Below, piece after piece: positions 1 to 5,839 of a stretch of DNA of 8,119 nucleotides. Under the pieces are notes generated by a model, which was not told the origin of the DNA, did not search any database, and saw only the letters and a program-made list of their open reading frames with translations. Position 1 is the first letter of the stretch. Every line of letters starts with the position of its first letter. The stretch covers positions 1 to 8,119 of the forward strand of contig JAQTOJ010000079.1 of assembly GCA_028713395.1 (NCBI GenBank), in the 5' to 3' direction. The position numbers were made by a program, and so were the translations under genes. Source of the DNA: Dehalococcoidales bacterium (lineage in GTDB: Bacteria; Chloroflexota; Dehalococcoidia; Dehalococcoidales; Fen-1064).

Positions 1-2
1 AT

Positions 3-209
3 GAGCAGGTGATGGTGCAGGGCGGCATCCATTCACGGCGCACGGCGATGCACGAATTGGGTATCGATGACCCGGAAACAGAGTTCAGCAAGTGGCTGGA
101 AGAAAGAGCCGCGATTTTGAAAATGAACAGGAGTTTTAACGCGCGTACCACGAGGAGCGGCGTGAGTGTGAGAGAAAACGAAGCCCCCGGCGATAGCGGC
201 GTGGAATAA
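3..209 (+). CDS. Phage portal protein, SPP1 gp6-like, C-terminal end (partial)
   Basis: The reading frame is open from the window edge (frame of base 3) to TAA at 207-209, so this is the last ~68 residues of a longer protein. The stretch VQGGIHSRRTAMHELGIDDP followed by the acidic ETEFSKWLEE matches the usual C-terminal pattern of SPP1 gp6-type portal proteins (a 'G-x-x-S-x-x-T-A-x-x-x-L-G' turn, then an Asp/Glu-rich helix). The portal is the dodecameric ring at one capsid vertex through which DNA is packaged and ejected. It lies 12 bases upstream of a scaffold-like gene and then the capsid gene, the standard portal-scaffold-capsid order of tailed phages. The tail after about residue 45 (RTTRSGVSVRENEAPG) looks disordered. 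A GTG at 9 and ATG at 12 are probably internal codons, since homology starts upstream. Family assignment rests on a short segment plus position. Confidence 0.72.
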   Translation, partial: EQVMVQGGIHSRRTAMHELGIDDPETEFSKWLEERAAILKMNRSFNARTTRSGVSVRENEAPGDSGVE

Positions 210-221
210 ACAGGAGCGAAG

Positions 222-665
222 ATGGCAGAGCAAAACGAACAGGGGAAGGACAACCCGGTAGAAAACACCGCAATCGAAACGAACATGGAAACCCGTATCA
301 AAGAACTGGAGCGATTGGTCACCGAACGTGAGGCAGAAATTAACGGGTTGAAAAACACCAATGAGGAATTAAGGGGCAAGCTGGTGGCGAGTCAGGAGGA
401 AACGGTGGCAGTGGTGAAAGGCTACCGGGTATTACTGACCAGCATCCATCCGGAAATCACCCCGGAAATGATCAGCGGCGAGAGCATCGGCGCGCTCAAC
501 GAATCGTTGGGCAAAGCGCAATCGCTAATGATGAAGGTCAAGCAAACGGTTTTGAAAGAATTGGCGCAGACCCGCATTCCTGCGGGCGCGCCCGGCCGAC
601 AACCGGCGGATATCACCGGCTTGTCACCCAGAGAAAAAATCAATTATGGAATCGGAGGTAAATAA
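222..665 (+). CDS. Putative phage capsid scaffolding protein (coiled coil)
   Basis: This 147-residue acidic, polar protein has no cysteine. Residues ~20-60 are a heptad-like charged helix (METRIKELERLVTEREAEIN...NEELRGKL) predicted to form a coiled coil. A second amphipathic part follows at ~85-120, and there is a Gly/Pro-rich linker (PAGAPGRQP) before the C-terminal tail. Scaffolding proteins of tailed phages are short, helical, acidic and sit between portal and major capsid genes, exactly this position. They bind capsid subunits through the C-terminus and leave the prohead during maturation. The start at 222 has AGGAG at 212-216, 5 bases upstream. The capsid gene begins 2 bases after its stop and its ribosome site (654-659) lies inside this gene, so the two are probably co-translated. 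The call comes mainly from position and coiled coil, because scaffold sequences diverge fast. It could instead be a decoration or head-maturation factor. Confidence 0.62.
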   Translation: MAEQNEQGKDNPVENTAIETNMETRIKELERLVTEREAEINGLKNTNEELRGKLVASQEETVAVVKGYRVLLTSIHPEITPEMISGESIGALNESLGKAQSLMMKVKQTVLKELAQTRIPAGAPGRQPADITGLSPREKINYGIGGK

Positions 666-667
666 TC

Positions 668-1588
668 ATGGCGCTGACTTTAGCAGAAGCATCCAAACTC
701 TCCAACGACGTCCTGGTGCAGGGGGTGGTGGAGACGATTGTCAAAGAATCACCGGTGTTGCAGGTGATGCCCTTTATCGAAATCGTGGGCAACGGACTGA
801 CCTATAACCAGGAAAATACCCTGCCCGGAATCGATTTTTACGATGTGGGCGATAGCTGGAGTGAATCCACCCCAACTTTTAACCAGAAAACCGCCAATCT
901 GAAAATTATGGGCGGAGATGCCGATGTGGACAACTTTATCAAAGCCACCCGCAGCAACATACAGGACCTGGAAGCAGCGGTCATTGAATTAAAAGCCAAG
1001 GCGCTCAAAGACAAGTTCGAGGATACGTTTATCTACGGCAACGCGGCGGTCAATGCCAAGCAGTTCGACGGTATCCGCAAGCTTATCGATACCGGCACGG
1101 CGAGCGCGCAGGTGATCGCGGCGGGCGCAAGCGGGGCGACGTTGACGCCGGGAATGCTCGATCAGTTGATCGACAGCATCCGGGGCGGCAAGCCGGATTT
1201 ACTGTTGATGAGCCGCCGCTCCCGGCGCAAGATCAATGCCCTGGTAAGGGCGGCCGGCGGGATGATGGAAACAGACCGCGATAAATGGGGCAATTTCGTG
1301 CAGTACTGGGATGGCGTACCGATTGGTGTGAGCGATTGGGTGCTGGATAGCCATGTGGTGAGCGGTAGTCTGGAGACCACGACCACGGGCGGCGCCTGTT
1401 CCACCATTTATGCGCTGCAAATGGGAGAAGGGGCGCTTTGCGGGTTGAGCTCACCGGGATTTGTGACGGTGGAACCAATCGGGTCGCTGGAAACGAAAGA
1501 CGCCAACCGCAATCGCATCAAATGGTATGTCTCGCTGGCGCTTTTCAGCGCCATCAAGGCGGCCGCTCTGATAGGAGTGCAGGACTAA
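668..1588 (+). CDS. Phage major capsid protein (HK97-fold type, GP7-like)
   Basis: This 306-residue protein is of the size and pattern of the GP7-like family of HK97-fold major capsid proteins, which build the icosahedral shell. The N-terminus (MALTLAEASKLSNDVLVQGV, then 'ETIVKESPVLQVMPF') is the usual N-arm and first helix. Residues ~50-85 form the extended loop region (YNQENTLPGIDFYDVGDSW). 'IKATRSNIQDLEAAVIELKAKALKDKF' at ~95-120 resembles the long spine helix. 'FDGIRKLI' at ~137 and 'DGVPIGVSDWV' at ~220 are motifs common in these capsids. A strong ribosome site GGAGGT at 654-659 sits 8 bases before the ATG, fitting a product made in excess. The reading frame is full length with no defect. 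No separate N-terminal protease-processed segment or protease gene is visible, which agrees with a separate scaffold gene upstream. Family membership is recognised by pattern, not by a search. Confidence 0.85.
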   Translation: MALTLAEASKLSNDVLVQGVVETIVKESPVLQVMPFIEIVGNGLTYNQENTLPGIDFYDVGDSWSESTPTFNQKTANLKIMGGDADVDNFIKATRSNIQDLEAAVIELKAKALKDKFEDTFIYGNAAVNAKQFDGIRKLIDTGTASAQVIAAGASGATLTPGMLDQLIDSIRGGKPDLLLMSRRSRRKINALVRAAGGMMETDRDKWGNFVQYWDGVPIGVSDWVLDSHVVSGSLETTTTGGACSTIYALQMGEGALCGLSSPGFVTVEPIGSLETKDANRNRIKWYVSLALFSAIKAAALIGVQD

Positions 1589-1596
1589 CCCAACAT

Positions 1597-1624
1597 CGGG
1601 CTGGGGTAAATTTGCCCCAGCCCG
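1597..1624 (+). terminator. Perfect 10-bp GC-rich hairpin after the capsid gene
   Basis: CGGGCTGGGG (1597-1606) is exactly complementary to CCCCAGCCCG (1615-1624), with the 8-base loop TAAATTTG. It starts 8 bases after the capsid stop. No T-run follows on either strand, so it is not a standard intrinsic terminator. It may be a partial terminator or an RNA-stability/processing element that raises capsid yield relative to the adaptor gene downstream, or simply a repeat. Confidence 0.5.
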
Positions 1625-1660
1625 CAAATCTGAAATTCGCATATCTAAACTCTAAATAAG
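1625..1660. repeat. AT-rich 'AATCtGAAATtCG' intergenic repeat, degenerate copy
   Basis: The stretch AAATCTGAAATTCGCATATC and the following TAAACTCTAAATAA resemble the run of 'AATCCGAAA/CGAATATC' units at 7462-7511. This class of non-coding spacer sequence recurs in many environmental bacterial genomes. It carries no start, ribosome site or coding pattern. Similarity is partial, so this is a weak copy. Confidence 0.4.
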
Positions 1661-1726
1661 TTCCAAAGCTAAAATAACGAGAAAAAATCATTGTTCGGAG
1701 TGTGGTAAAGAACAAGGAGCAAGCAA

Positions 1727-2359
1727 ATGAATCTTACGGAAATGAGGGCGATCGTGCGCCGGGATTTACATGATGAAGATGCAGAGAATTACCGGTGGAC
1801 GGATGATGAACTGGACCGTCATATCGCGCACGCGGTGAAAGACCTTTCTACGGCTTGCCCGAAGGAACTGAAAGCCGTGCTTGCAACCACGTCCGGTTCG
1901 AGGGAAATCGATATAGCGGAGATAGAAGGGCTGGTTTGTGTGGAAGCGGTGGAATATCCGGTGGATAAGGCGCCTAAAATTTACCAGCGTTTTTCTATCT
2001 GGGGGGATACGGTGACATTGCTGGATGAGATAGCACCGGATGGCAGCAATGCCGCGATTTATTACGGGGGTCTGCACACGCTGGATAGCAATGGTTCCGG
2101 TATTCCGGTGCGGCTGGAAGAACTGGTGGTGATGGGAGGGGCGGGTTATGCGGCGATAGAGTGGGCGGTCTATGCGATCAATCGGGCGAATATGGGAGGA
2201 AATCAGACAGCGGTGGAACTGGAGAGTTGGGGCACAGCCCGGTTGAATACTTTCCGCAGAGACCTGAAGCGGCTGGGCAGGCAGAACCGGCTACGTGTGC
2301 AGACCCTCTACCAACCGTCAAACAATACAATGGACAAGACCACCGATTTCGGGGCGTAA
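1727..2359 (+). CDS. Phage head-tail adaptor-like protein
   Basis: This 210-residue protein starts with the pattern characteristic of phage adaptor/neck proteins that bind below the portal: NLTEMRAIVRRDLHDEDA, then ENYRWTDDELDRHIAHAVKDL. The family idea is 'L-x-x-x-V-R-x-x-L-x-D...W-x-D-x-E-L-x-x-x-I-x-x-A'. The middle (~residues 55-120) is beta-rich with a GDTVTLLD turn. A helical stretch follows (~130-185: LEELVVMGGAGYAAIEWAVY, then a basic helix with LNTFRRDLKRLGRQN). AAGGAG at 1714-1719 lies 7 bases before ATG 1727, fixing the start. It follows the capsid gene after a 138-base gap. No head-closure, tail-terminator, tube or tape-measure gene comes next, which is unusual. It could instead be a tail-completion protein. 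The exact family cannot be settled without a profile search. Confidence 0.66.
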   Translation: MNLTEMRAIVRRDLHDEDAENYRWTDDELDRHIAHAVKDLSTACPKELKAVLATTSGSREIDIAEIEGLVCVEAVEYPVDKAPKIYQRFSIWGDTVTLLDEIAPDGSNAAIYYGGLHTLDSNGSGIPVRLEELVVMGGAGYAAIEWAVYAINRANMGGNQTAVELESWGTARLNTFRRDLKRLGRQNRLRVQTLYQPSNNTMDKTTDFGA

Positions 2360-2501
2360 GGGGGACGATTAGCATTGTGGTGAATCAGACAGGGCAATGA
2401 GAAAAAACCGAGTGTGATTTGACGACCTACCCGGTATTCTCCCGCGTATCAAGCCCGATCTTTCTAGAATTCAAACGGGGATGGGGATGCAGACAAATGA
2501 C

Positions 2502-2530
2502 GAGATGCTTCACTGCTTTCAGCATGACAG
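2502..2530. repeat. REP-like element A (GAGATGCTTC...AGCATGACAG)
   Basis: ATGCT (2505-2509) pairs with AGCAT (2521-2525). The ends match the other elements in this gap: 5' GAGATnCTTC and 3' TGACAG. Confidence 0.5.
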
Positions 2531-2574
2531 TGGGTAGGGGGATGACAGAGGAGGGCTATGAATCTGCGGTCAAA

Positions 2575-2608
2575 GAGATTCTTCGTCCCGATTATTCGGG
2601 ACTCAGAA
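2575..2608. repeat. REP-like element B with GTCCCGA/TCGGGAC stem
   Basis: It opens with GAGATTCTTC. The outer stem is TTCT (2579-2582) with AGAA (2605-2608), then a TC/TC internal loop, then a perfect 7-bp stem GTCCCGA (2585-2591) and TCGGGAC (2596-2602) around loop TTAT. It has the same architecture as the element at 2685-2730. Confidence 0.65.
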
Positions 2609-2643
2609 AGTGAAGTAATTTGATTTGTATTCCGGCCCTGCCA

Positions 2644-2674
2644 GGATTCTTCGTCGTCATGGGAATGAATGACA
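2644..2674. repeat. REP-like element C, degraded
   Basis: GGATTCTTCGTCGTC followed by GAATGAATGACA keeps the end sequences of the family (GATTCTTCGTC and AATGACA), but the central palindrome is lost. Confidence 0.4.
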
Positions 2675-2684
2675 CAACGGTTTA

Positions 2685-2730
2685 AGATTGCCGCGTCGTC
2701 CCGATTTTATCGGGACTCCTCGCAAAGACA
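2685..2730. repeat. REP-like element D with 8-bp GTCCCGAT stem
   Basis: It opens with AGATTGC. The outer pair is TTGC (2688-2691) with GCAA (2722-2725). The inner stem is GTCCCGAT (2698-2705) with ATCGGGAC (2709-2716) and loop TTT. It ends in GCAAAGACA. The same central palindrome as element B, in a different flank, shows these are copies of one repeat family. Confidence 0.65.
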
Positions 2731-2734
2731 GATG

Positions 2735-2762
2735 TCCACAGGCAAGATGCCTGCGCCACCAA
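2735..2762. repeat. Short palindromic repeat AGGCA-AGA-TGCCT
   Basis: A perfect 5-bp stem (2740-2744 with 2748-2752) lies in the context CCACAGGCAAGATGCCTGCG. This looks like another interspersed repeat of the same genome type and has no coding content. Confidence 0.4.
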
Positions 2763-2907
2763 TACCAAAGGAGACGATGCTGGATCCCGTATCAGGGCAC
2801 AGGATGGGAATAAAAGAAAGGGGATTTGTTTTTTATTATCAGAGAGATTAACCGCCTCTCTCGACTCCCTTGAGTAGAGTGGGAAATCAGATCAGGAAGG
2901 GATAAAA

Positions 2908-3165
2908 ATGGATTTATACAGGTTATTGTGGTCAAAGATAGGGGGGCGTCCCTGGACATATATTTTACGGGACGCGTGGTACAAGCTGGAGGTGTTATGG
3001 ATCATCGGGTTGGTGGCGATCGGGGCTTTTCTGGGGCACTGGTTCTGGAAGTTAATTTTCTGGTTCCTGCTGGCTTTCGCGCTGGGCTATATTGCCGGGC
3101 ATCTGTTCTGGGGTAAGGATTACGTGCCGAACCAGCGGGCGGAAAATGACGGAGACAAGCCATGA
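2908..3165 (+). CDS. Small two-helix membrane protein in phage tail cluster
   Basis: This 85-residue protein has two hydrophobic helices back to back: ~28-46 (VLWIIGLVAIGAFLGHWFW) and ~48-68 (LIFWFLLAFALGYIAGHLFW), joined by one Lys. The aromatic/basic N-terminus includes WSKIGGRPWTYILRD and the C-tail is charged (QRAENDGDKP). AGGAAGG at 2894-2900 sits 7 bases before ATG 2908. Its TGA overlaps the next gene's start as ATGA (3162-3165), so translation of the large tail protein is probably coupled to it. I do not recognise the family. Two short TM helices next to virion genes recall a holin or a membrane-anchoring tail accessory, but no endolysin is seen. 'Membrane protein of unknown function' is the safe call. 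Confidence 0.72.
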   Translation: MDLYRLLWSKIGGRPWTYILRDAWYKLEVLWIIGLVAIGAFLGHWFWKLIFWFLLAFALGYIAGHLFWGKDYVPNQRAENDGDKP

Positions 3166-5162
3166 GAGAACTTACCGCCACGCTGTTAGCGGCGCAGCAG
3201 TCTTCCAGCCGCGTGCCGTACGTACAGATACTGGCGCAAAGTCAATTCACGGGCGCTAAGCGGTTGCGTTGGCAGCGACTGTACAGCGGCAGCGAAACCG
3301 GGAATTTTCACGCGGCGGCGATGGCGGGAGACGGTTCGTTGCTCCGAGTGAGGGTCTGCGGGGAAGAGAATTTCCGGCTGTACCGGCAGCGTGTAACCAA
3401 CCCGGGGGCGCAAGCAAATTTCGCGGCGTGGACAGCGACCGGTATTTACGCATGCCAGGCGGTCGCCCTGGCGGTCAACGGGACGGGGGTATACCTCTTT
3501 TTCATGACGTTGAACGGCGAATTAAAACTGATGCAAAGCAGCGATCACGGCGCTAGCTGGTCAAGCCCGGTTATTTTGGATTATGCGGCTGCGCTACCGG
3601 TGTTCGGTCTGGCAGCCACCGTCAAAACGAACGGGGACGTGGCGGTATTTTTTACGGGGAATGATACGCTTTATGTGAAAAAACGCGTTAACGGAACCTG
3701 GCAGGCGAAAACAACCTGGGACAAAACCAGCGGTGAGTTGAGTGCGGTGGCGGTGGTTTATGACGGCGATTGGCTTTTGATGTTGACCGGCAAGGACGAA
3801 GCGGGTAATGCGAAAATGTGGACGGCGATATACGGCGATGGCCATGAGATACCGGCCGGGGAGTGGTCGGATTTGACGGAACTCGCGGCCGCGCCGGCTG
3901 GCTCGGATTATGTTTACGGCGGGGTTTCGCTGGCGAGGCCAGATGTCTACCGTTTATTTTTTGTGGAAAAAGTCACCGGGGTAAATCCAATGAGCCGGGT
4001 TTACGAAAGCCACACGATCATAGACTCGCTATTCTCAGCGAATCTATGGCAGGAACCTTTACCTTTTGAGTACGGGGGCGAAGGCGGATTAGCCTTTGCC
4101 GGCGACGCCGTGAATAGCTGGCTGTCAGCGCCGGATGGGGTGTGGCATGCGCAACACAGCGAGGCGACGCGAGATCTGACGCCGGATATCGTGGGAGCAC
4201 AGTGGGAAAACGGCACGGCAAGCGGGCGGCTAACCGTGGAACTAAACAACACCGGCGGGAAATACGCCTTTCCGGGGAGCGGCACGCTGGAGATGCTGGA
4301 TATCGGCGGTGCGCTGGCGTGCAACCCCGGTTACCGGACGGCGGCGGGTAATGAGACAAGCGAGGGGCTGGTTTTTAGAATCGCGGCGTACGAACACATT
4401 AATCTTAACGGGGAAAACAGCCTGGTTGTGACGGCGGTTGACGGGTGGCAAGACCTGGCGGACTGGCGCGCCCGGCACCAGTTCCGGTGGAATGCCAGCG
4501 CCCCGGTGAATAACGTGAAATATCTGTTATGTTTTGTGCTGGCGCGAGCCGGGTTAAGGCTCGAAGTAATTTCGGAATCATTGACGGTCAACGACTACTG
4601 CCCTGACTTTACGATCCATCGCGGCGATAGCGGGCTGGCAATTATCAACCGGTTGCTGTCTTTTGTGCCGGATGTAATCCTTATCGAGGGCGGAACGGCG
4701 TATCTGAAAAACCCGCAGGAAAGTGATACGGCGGATTATGTTTACGGCATGCCTCACGCTATTTTACAGGCGAAATACCAAACATTGGGCTGGGAGACGA
4801 ACCGCGCACAGGTGACCGGTTACACGCCGGAAACCGGGGAAGAGATACGCATCGATACTGTGAACTGGCTGCAATTAGCAAAATACCCCGAAAGACTACA
4901 GCAGCTCAACGACCGCAATCTGAAAACGACCGCCGAAACTACTAACCGCAGCGAGATCATGCTGCGTAAAGCCCAGGCGGCGGCGGTGAAGGGCGAAATG
5001 ATCGTGCCGGTGAACTGCGGGCAACGGCTGTATGACGTGATAGAGGTGAGCGATGCCTCGGCCGGTCTGGCAGGCGTGAAAAAGAGGGTGAAGGGAATAG
5101 CACTGAGCTACCGGCCGGAGAGGGGCGAATATACCCATAAACTGATTTTGGGAGGCGTGTAA
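3162..5162 (+). CDS. Large phage tail/baseplate hub-like protein with sialidase-like Asp-box region
   Basis: This is a 666-residue protein. Residues 1-45 form an N-terminal segment of unknown role. Residues ~46-330 look like a beta-propeller: repeated 'DG/NG + hydrophobic strand + W' units occur at about 56, 106, 157, 200 and 250. One canonical Asp-box is present, SSDHGASW at 126-133 (S126, D128, G130, W133), as in sialidases and BNR-repeat proteins. Residues ~331-440 are beta-rich (GRLTVELNNTGGKYAF, VFRIAAYEHI). Residues ~440-666 (VKYLLCFVLARAG, IHRGDSGLAIINRLLSFVPD, TAYLKNP) resemble tail hub proteins of the gp27/late-control-D type, with a C-terminal strand segment (RLYDVIEVSD...GEYTHKLILGG). 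It overlaps its upstream neighbour by ATGA, and GGAGA at 3151-3155 helps the start. It is likely part of the virion's tail tip, with the propeller possibly contacting cell-surface glycan. No catalytic sialidase residues can be assigned, so binding is more likely than hydrolysis. The hub assignment is inference from pattern. Confidence 0.66.
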   Translation: MRELTATLLAAQQSSSRVPYVQILAQSQFTGAKRLRWQRLYSGSETGNFHAAAMAGDGSLLRVRVCGEENFRLYRQRVTNPGAQANFAAWTATGIYACQAVALAVNGTGVYLFFMTLNGELKLMQSSDHGASWSSPVILDYAAALPVFGLAATVKTNGDVAVFFTGNDTLYVKKRVNGTWQAKTTWDKTSGELSAVAVVYDGDWLLMLTGKDEAGNAKMWTAIYGDGHEIPAGEWSDLTELAAAPAGSDYVYGGVSLARPDVYRLFFVEKVTGVNPMSRVYESHTIIDSLFSANLWQEPLPFEYGGEGGLAFAGDAVNSWLSAPDGVWHAQHSEATRDLTPDIVGAQWENGTASGRLTVELNNTGGKYAFPGSGTLEMLDIGGALACNPGYRTAAGNETSEGLVFRIAAYEHINLNGENSLVVTAVDGWQDLADWRARHQFRWNASAPVNNVKYLLCFVLARAGLRLEVISESLTVNDYCPDFTIHRGDSGLAIINRLLSFVPDVILIEGGTAYLKNPQESDTADYVYGMPHAILQAKYQTLGWETNRAQVTGYTPETGEEIRIDTVNWLQLAKYPERLQQLNDRNLKTTAETTNRSEIMLRKAQAAAVKGEMIVPVNCGQRLYDVIEVSDASAGLAGVKKRVKGIALSYRPERGEYTHKLILGGV

Positions 5163-5164
5163 AG

Positions 5165-5377
5165 GTGCAGATGAAACAAGCGATTCTCCGGGATTTCAAT
5201 GCCGATACTTACGTGGCAACCATTGAGCTTTCCGGCAGCGGACGGGCGTACCTGGAAGGAATTACCGTAGCCCGGAATATTGGAAACGATGAGATGATCA
5301 ACGGGCGAAAGTTGTCGGTAGTATTTTTCGATGAACACAATGCCAAGGAAGCGGTGGTCGTGGCGGTGTATGTTTAG
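5165..5377 (+). CDS. Small beta-rich baseplate-associated protein (unknown family)
   Basis: This 70-residue protein starts two bases after the hub stop. GTG at 5165 is preferred because GGGAGG (5150-5155, inside the hub's end) is 9 bases upstream. ATG at 5171 would be 15 bases away. The sequence alternates strands and turns: ADTYVATIELSGSGRAYLEG, 'ITVARNI', 'MINGRKLSVVFFDEHNAKEAVVVAVYV'. This resembles a five-strand OB-like small barrel of the kind seen in baseplate spike or tail-tip proteins, but that is only a fold guess. There is no cysteine, signal peptide or TM helix. It is the last gene of the phage-like cluster. Its TAG overlaps the stop of the opposite-strand response regulator by four bases, leaving no room for a terminator between them. 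Confidence 0.7.
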   Translation: MQMKQAILRDFNADTYVATIELSGSGRAYLEGITVARNIGNDEMINGRKLSVVFFDEHNAKEAVVVAVYV

Positions 5378-5754
5378 TTGAGCTGGTTTTGCTGCGCCCG
5401 GCGCAGGGCGTTATCCACGCGGGCGACCAGTTCGATATTACTGAAGGGTTTGATAACGTAGTCATCCGCGCCAAGTTCAAAGCCGCGGGCGATATCCGTA
5501 TCCTTGCCTTTGACGGTAAGCATGACAATGGGAATCTGAGAAAAGCGCCGGATTTTTTCCAGCACCTGAAACCCATCGATATCCGGCAGGTTGACATCCA
5601 GCAGGACGAGATCAGGTTTTTCGGTAGCGATCAACTCGACGCCGCGATTGCCGGCCGCGGCGGAAATAACCTGAGCGTGCGCCCAGCGCAACTGCAGACA
5701 GATAGAGACTACTTCTACAATTTCCGGGGCGTCATCGATTACCAGAATCTTCAA
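5374..5754 (-). CDS. Stand-alone response-regulator receiver (REC) protein
   Basis: This is a 126-residue single receiver domain. The acidic pair is D7/D8 (MKILVIDDAPE), the phosphoacceptor is D53 (LVLLDVNLPDIDG), the switch Thr is T80 (PIVMLT), and the conserved Lys is K102 in DDYVIKPFS. All catalytic positions are intact, so it should accept phosphate from a sensor kinase. No DNA-binding or enzymatic output domain follows, because the protein ends at the fifth helix (ARVDNALRRAQQ). It must therefore act by protein contact or as a phosphorelay/kinase-control element, CheY/Spo0F style. The start is TTG (5752-5754): an in-frame TGA lies just upstream and GGAG (complement of 5761-5764) is 6 bases away. 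No histidine kinase is in the window. The promoter is at 5798-5826. Its 3' end overlaps the convergent phage-type gene by four bases. Confidence 0.93.
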   Translation of the reverse strand: MKILVIDDAPEIVEVVSICLQLRWAHAQVISAAAGNRGVELIATEKPDLVLLDVNLPDIDGFQVLEKIRRFSQIPIVMLTVKGKDTDIARGFELGADDYVIKPFSNIELVARVDNALRRAQQNQLN

Positions 5755-5797
5755 CCTTCACTCCACCGATGTTTCATATGCGAGTGCTGTTGTGGAT

Positions 5798-5826
5798 AGT
5801 CTAACACAAGTCCGACAATTTGTGAA
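5798..5826 (-). promoter_or_regulatory. Sigma70-like promoter of the receiver gene
   Basis: On the minus strand, TTCACA (complement of 5821-5826) and TAGACT (complement of 5798-5803) are separated by exactly 17 bases. They match 5/6 and 4/6 of consensus. This gives a leader of roughly 35 bases before the TTG start. It lies between the receiver gene and the membrane-protein gene upstream, so the receiver can be expressed independently. Confidence 0.55.
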
Positions 5827-5839
5827 GGTTAGCTGTGTG

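Larger units (their letters stand above)
2360..2907. other. 548-base non-coding gap packed with REP-like repeats
   Basis: No convincing gene is visible. Short open frames at 2419-2613 and 2669-2851 run straight through palindromic repeats, lack a ribosome site and look non-protein-like. The stretch holds at least four GAGATnCTTC...TGACA-type elements, an AGGCA/TGCCT palindrome and a degraded 'GGATCCCGTATCAGGGCACAGGATG' element (2781-2805). The last part has a T-run (2828-2834) without an upstream hairpin. Such repeats are typical of host intergenic DNA and not of phage structural operons. Confidence 0.7.

Noticed and set aside
2419..2613. Plus-strand frame of 64 codons in the repeat gap
   Set aside because: It starts at TTG without a ribosome site and translates straight through two palindromic repeats. 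The composition is not protein-like.
2502..2762. CRISPR array
   Set aside because: The repeats are palindromic but not evenly spaced, differ in length and have no regular spacers. No cas gene is nearby.
2669..2851. Plus-strand frame of 60 codons in the repeat gap
   Set aside because: It runs through REP-like element D and the AGGCA/TGCCT palindrome, with no ribosome site and no recognisable domain.
3594..4591. Long minus-strand frames opposite the tail protein
   Set aside because: They are shadow frames in GC-rich coding DNA. The plus-strand frame has a domain pattern, ribosome site and coupled start.
5370..5400. Attachment site at the phage/host junction
   Set aside because: No direct repeat, tRNA gene or integrase is visible in the window, so a site cannot be supported.
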